64,000 bases of DNA from Pseudovibrio exalbescens DSM 16456 (GTDB taxonomy: Bacteria; Pseudomonadota; Alphaproteobacteria; Rhizobiales; Stappiaceae): contig NZ_KE383919.1 of NCBI RefSeq assembly GCF_000422785.1, forward strand, positions 294,677-358,676, written 5' to 3'. Below the pieces are notes generated by a model that saw only the letters and a program-made list of their open reading frames with translations, did no database searches and was not told where the DNA came from. Below, in pieces: positions 63,948-64,000 of this stretch (positions are counted from its first letter, which is position 1; each line of letters starts with the position of its first letter). A program made the translations under genes and the position numbers.

Positions 63948-64000
63948 GGCGGGCTCTCCGTTTTTTAGATTGAGGTCAGGTTTCAGGCAGGTGCTGGCGC

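Overview
The window looks like chromosome of an alphaproteobacterium, most likely of the Hyphomicrobiales (Rhizobiales). The grounds are a fused TrpE-TrpG anthranilate synthase behind a tryptophan leader peptide, a ccmI-ccmE-ccmF-ccmH / Do protease / two-component / glnE gene order ending against a PleC-type kinase, a FeuP/FeuQ pair, and an RcGTA-type gene transfer agent cluster. This is inferred from gene content; no rRNA or tRNA was seen.

Layout. 1-340 holds short dispersed repeats. 358-1519 is a haem membrane protein with a Tat-exported partner. 1744-5776 has a membrane glycosyltransferase, the trp leader/attenuator with trpEG, and a small membrane protein. 5942-10127 has ilvD, an FAD oxidoreductase and a short-chain dehydrogenase. 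10205-15709, read leftwards, runs from an unusual ABC protein through a cyclic-nucleotide-binding protein and a metallo-beta-lactamase-fold enzyme to a class III cyclase. Facing it, 15953-21506 is a glycan locus of four glycosyltransferases and a deacetylase-like protein, followed by a tandem repeat and a methyltransferase. 22652-28681 is a complete peptide-type ABC importer, then come a second membrane cyclase (28919-30706) and a CoA-transferase (30902-32071).

32314-37483 carries pepN and a PleC-like kinase rightwards. 37595-50211 reads leftwards: ccmI, ccmE, ccmF, ccmH, an alpha/beta hydrolase-OsmC fusion, a Do-type protease, a response regulator, a histidine kinase and glnE. 50345-52270 holds an unrecognised 467-residue protein and a small lipoprotein. 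52470-54839 is a PepSY protein-FeuP-FeuQ unit. 54902-63947 is the tail half of a gene transfer agent (gp6 to gp15 in order, reading leftwards); the capsid, portal and terminase genes would lie beyond the right edge.

The most unusual object is the ABC protein at 13127-15709. Its nucleotide-binding domain lacks the usual Walker A lysine, Walker B glutamate and H-loop histidine, and carries an insert of about 290 residues that looks like repeated copies of the Q-loop/helical subdomain. It heads a same-strand run with a cNMP-binding protein, a hydrolase and a cyclase, and sits back-to-back with the glycan genes. I infer a cyclic-nucleotide-linked membrane system, possibly tied to surface glycan; no substrate can be read from the sequence.
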